A DNA stretch of 14,932 bases from Saprospiraceae bacterium (GTDB lineage Bacteria; Bacteroidota; Bacteroidia; Chitinophagales; Saprospiraceae): the NCBI GenBank assembly GCA_020630045.1, contig JAHDCE010000028.1, forward strand, positions 1 through 14,932. The letters are read 5' to 3'. Below are positions 13,272-14,932 of the stretch, one piece after another. Below the pieces are notes generated by a model. The model was given only the letters and a program-made list of their open reading frames with translations. It did not search any database and was not told the origin of the DNA. Positions within the stretch are counted from its first letter, which is position 1; each line of letters opens with the position of its first letter. The position numbers and the translations under genes were made by a program.

Positions 13272-14774
13272 ATGAAAAAAATCTTGAAGTTAAGTCTCGG
13301 ACTATTTTTGGTAGCAGTAATTGCTGCAAGCTGTGGGAAATCGGAAAGATCTTCTACTACTGGTTGGAAATACAATGACACCGAGTGGGGTGGATTCGAA
13401 AAGCGTGACTATGAAGGTCAGGCAACCGGTCCCAATTTGGTGCTTGTAGAAGGTGGTACCTTTATGATGGGTGTTACCGAACAAGATGTTACATTCGAAT
13501 GGAATAATATTCCTCGTCGTGTAACGGTTTCTTCTTTTTATATGGATGAAACAGAAGTTGCGAATATTGATTATCGCGAATATTTGTATTGGTTGAGCCG
13601 AGTCTTCGGTGAATCTTACCCGGAGGTAAAAGTCAACGCATTGCCTGATACTTTGGTGTGGAGGGAAGAAATGGCCTACAACGAGCCATTTGTTGAAACA
13701 TACTTCCGTCACCCGGCTTATGATACATATCCCGTAGTAGGAGTAACTTGGTTACAGGCCAATGAATATTGTAAATGGAGAACTGACCGTGTGAATGAGA
13801 TGATGTTAATTGAGCGCGGAATCTTAAATCCTAATTCTGACCAAAAAGACGAAGATAACTTCAATACGGAGTCTTACCTTGCCGGTCAATACGAAGGTTC
13901 TGTCAATAAGGGAATGAAAGACTTTAAGACGGGCGGAGAGCGTGCTGTTCAATTTGAAGATGGTATTCTTCTTCCATCTTATAGACTACCTACTGAAGCC
14001 GAATGGGAGTATGCTGCCTTAGCACTTGTAGGAAACCAGACATCTCCTAAAGACGAAAATATTTCTGACAAGAGACTATATCCTTGGAACGGAAATACTG
14101 TCCGCTTCCAACAAAGAAATAAATATCAAGGAGAAATCCTAGCGAACTTCAAAAGAGGACGTGGTGATTATATGGGTATGGCCGGAAAGTTAAATGATAA
14201 TGCTCACATTACGGGAGAAGTCAGAGCTTTCCTTCCAAATGACTTTGGATTGTACAACATGGGTGGTAATGTCAGTGAATGGGTAATGGATCTTTATCGT
14301 CCGTTGACATCAATGTCATTGCGAGATGTTGAAACTCATGACTTGAACTCTTTCCGTGGAGGTATCTTCAAAACAAAAGAATTGGATGAAAATGGTAATC
14401 CTGTACAAAAGGATAGCCTAGGACGTCTCCGCTATCGTTATGTGCAAGATGACGAGGTTGCTGAGCGAGAAAACTACAAGCGAGGAAAAGTTTACGATTA
14501 TTTGGATGGTGATAAAGAGTCAGAGGTTACTTATGACTATGGTAATACGACATTAATCAACGACAAAGCTCGTGTAGTTAAAGGAGGTTCTTGGGCTGAT
14601 CGTGCTTATTGGTTGGTGCCTGGCGCCCGTCGATTTAAGCAAGAAGATAAAGCTGATAAAACCATTGGATTCAGATGTGCGATGACCCGTACAGGTAGTC
14701 CAAGTGGTAACGACTTCAAAAGCGGTAACGGTTTTGGAGGAAAACGTAAGAAGACAAAGCGTAAGTATAAATAA
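13272..14774 (+). CDS. gldK: Type IX secretion/gliding lipoprotein GldK (PorK)
   Basis: Lipoprotein of 500 aa that forms, with GldN/PorN, the periplasmic ring attached to the outer membrane in T9SS. The lipoprotein signal peptide ends in AASC with the lipidated Cys21. A formylglycine-generating-enzyme (SUMF1) fold spans about 55-470: GGTFMMGVTE (61-70), the RLPTEAEWEYAA block (238-249), MGGNVSEWVMD (330-340), KGGSWADR (437-444) and GFRCAM (466-471). In true FGE the GGS segment is followed by an active-site Cys; here it reads GGSWADRAYW, so one of the two copper-binding cysteines is absent and the domain is probably structural, as expected for GldK. The C-terminus is very basic (KRKKTKRKYK). 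A terminator follows, so gldL is not obviously in the same transcript. Confidence 0.94.
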   Translation: MKKILKLSLGLFLVAVIAASCGKSERSSTTGWKYNDTEWGGFEKRDYEGQATGPNLVLVEGGTFMMGVTEQDVTFEWNNIPRRVTVSSFYMDETEVANIDYREYLYWLSRVFGESYPEVKVNALPDTLVWREEMAYNEPFVETYFRHPAYDTYPVVGVTWLQANEYCKWRTDRVNEMMLIERGILNPNSDQKDEDNFNTESYLAGQYEGSVNKGMKDFKTGGERAVQFEDGILLPSYRLPTEAEWEYAALALVGNQTSPKDENISDKRLYPWNGNTVRFQQRNKYQGEILANFKRGRGDYMGMAGKLNDNAHITGEVRAFLPNDFGLYNMGGNVSEWVMDLYRPLTSMSLRDVETHDLNSFRGGIFKTKELDENGNPVQKDSLGRLRYRYVQDDEVAERENYKRGKVYDYLDGDKESEVTYDYGNTTLINDKARVVKGGSWADRAYWLVPGARRFKQEDKADKTIGFRCAMTRTGSPSGNDFKSGNGFGGKRKKTKRKYK

Positions 14775-14793
14775 TTCCTGAAATGGAATAAAT

Positions 14794-14831
14794 AAAAAGG
14801 GATTCATGGTCAGGACCATGAATCCCTTTTT
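14794..14831 (+). terminator. Strong intrinsic terminator after gldK
   Basis: Perfect 18-base arms (AAAAAGGGATTCATGGTC and its complement) enclose an AG loop, starting 19 bases past the gldK stop and ending in a T run followed by ATTTT. It can also work on the opposite strand because of the A run at its left side. Confidence 0.9.
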
Positions 14832-14857
14832 ATTTTCGTCAAACAAGTACATTACTA

Positions 14858-14888
14858 CTGATTACACAGTGTGCTTATCTTAGCTTTG
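14858..14888 (+). promoter_or_regulatory. Promoter for the gene right of the window
   Basis: Exact -7 box TAGCTTTG at 14881-14888 with CTG (one mismatch to TTG) 20 bases upstream at 14858-14860. It lies between the gldK terminator and the window end, and no start codon that I can assign follows within the last 44 bases. The next gene, by usual gene order gldL, would start beyond 14932. Confidence 0.5.
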
Positions 14889-14932
14889 TCAAAACCTTAT
14901 TAATGCCAGATAACCTATGGAAGGGAAATTAC

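Noticed and set aside
1..14932. tRNA, rRNA, insertion sequences or prophage parts
   Set aside because: No cloverleaf-like segments, transposase motifs, terminal repeats or integrase signatures were seen in the gaps or reading frames.

Overview
The window comes from a member of the Bacteroidota, and at least one class-level trait is strong. It carries four type IX secretion (T9SS) genes, a system confined to that phylum. It also has a short (289 aa) primary sigma factor, a START-like protein of a Bacteroidota-type family, and several matches to the Bacteroidota promoter (-33 TTG, -7 TAnnTTTG). The layout porV-porU / porP-gldK would fit a Saprospiria- or Cytophagales-like lineage, but that is a guess.

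Left end (1-4438, all minus strand): a cas6 CRISPR endoribonuclease gene runs off the left edge and is open at its 3' end. Reading leftward it follows trxB (thioredoxin reductase), a long-form glyceraldehyde-3-phosphate dehydrogenase and the housekeeping sigma factor rpoD. The three housekeeping genes are separated by stem-loops. rpoD and trxB have clear intrinsic terminators, and gap and rpoD have consensus promoters. Small hairpins with a GUAA (GNRA) tetraloop recur after gap and rpoD and before cas6.

Middle (4439-6690): a 439-base divergent promoter region lies between rpoD and a small START-like protein (plus strand). Then come a strong terminator, a potentially structured leader, and a PLP-dependent Cys/Met-metabolism enzyme that ends in a bidirectional terminator.

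Right (6706-14932): this is the T9SS block. porU (C25-family sortase) and porV (outer-membrane shuttle of the same attachment complex) lie on the minus strand. They diverge from porP and gldK (porK) on the plus strand. PorV and PorU act together on the cell surface, where PorU cleaves the C-terminal signal of T9SS cargo and attaches it. PorP and GldK belong to the outer-membrane/periplasmic ring part of the machine. A terminator and a consensus promoter follow gldK, so the next gene (presumably gldL, outside the window) seems to have its own transcription start.

The least expected content is the Cas6. Its Gly-rich C-terminal motif is well conserved, but the positions that hold the Tyr/His/Lys catalytic residues in Pyrococcus furiosus Cas6 read Ala/Pro/Asp here. 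I see no CRISPR array, tRNA, rRNA or insertion sequence.
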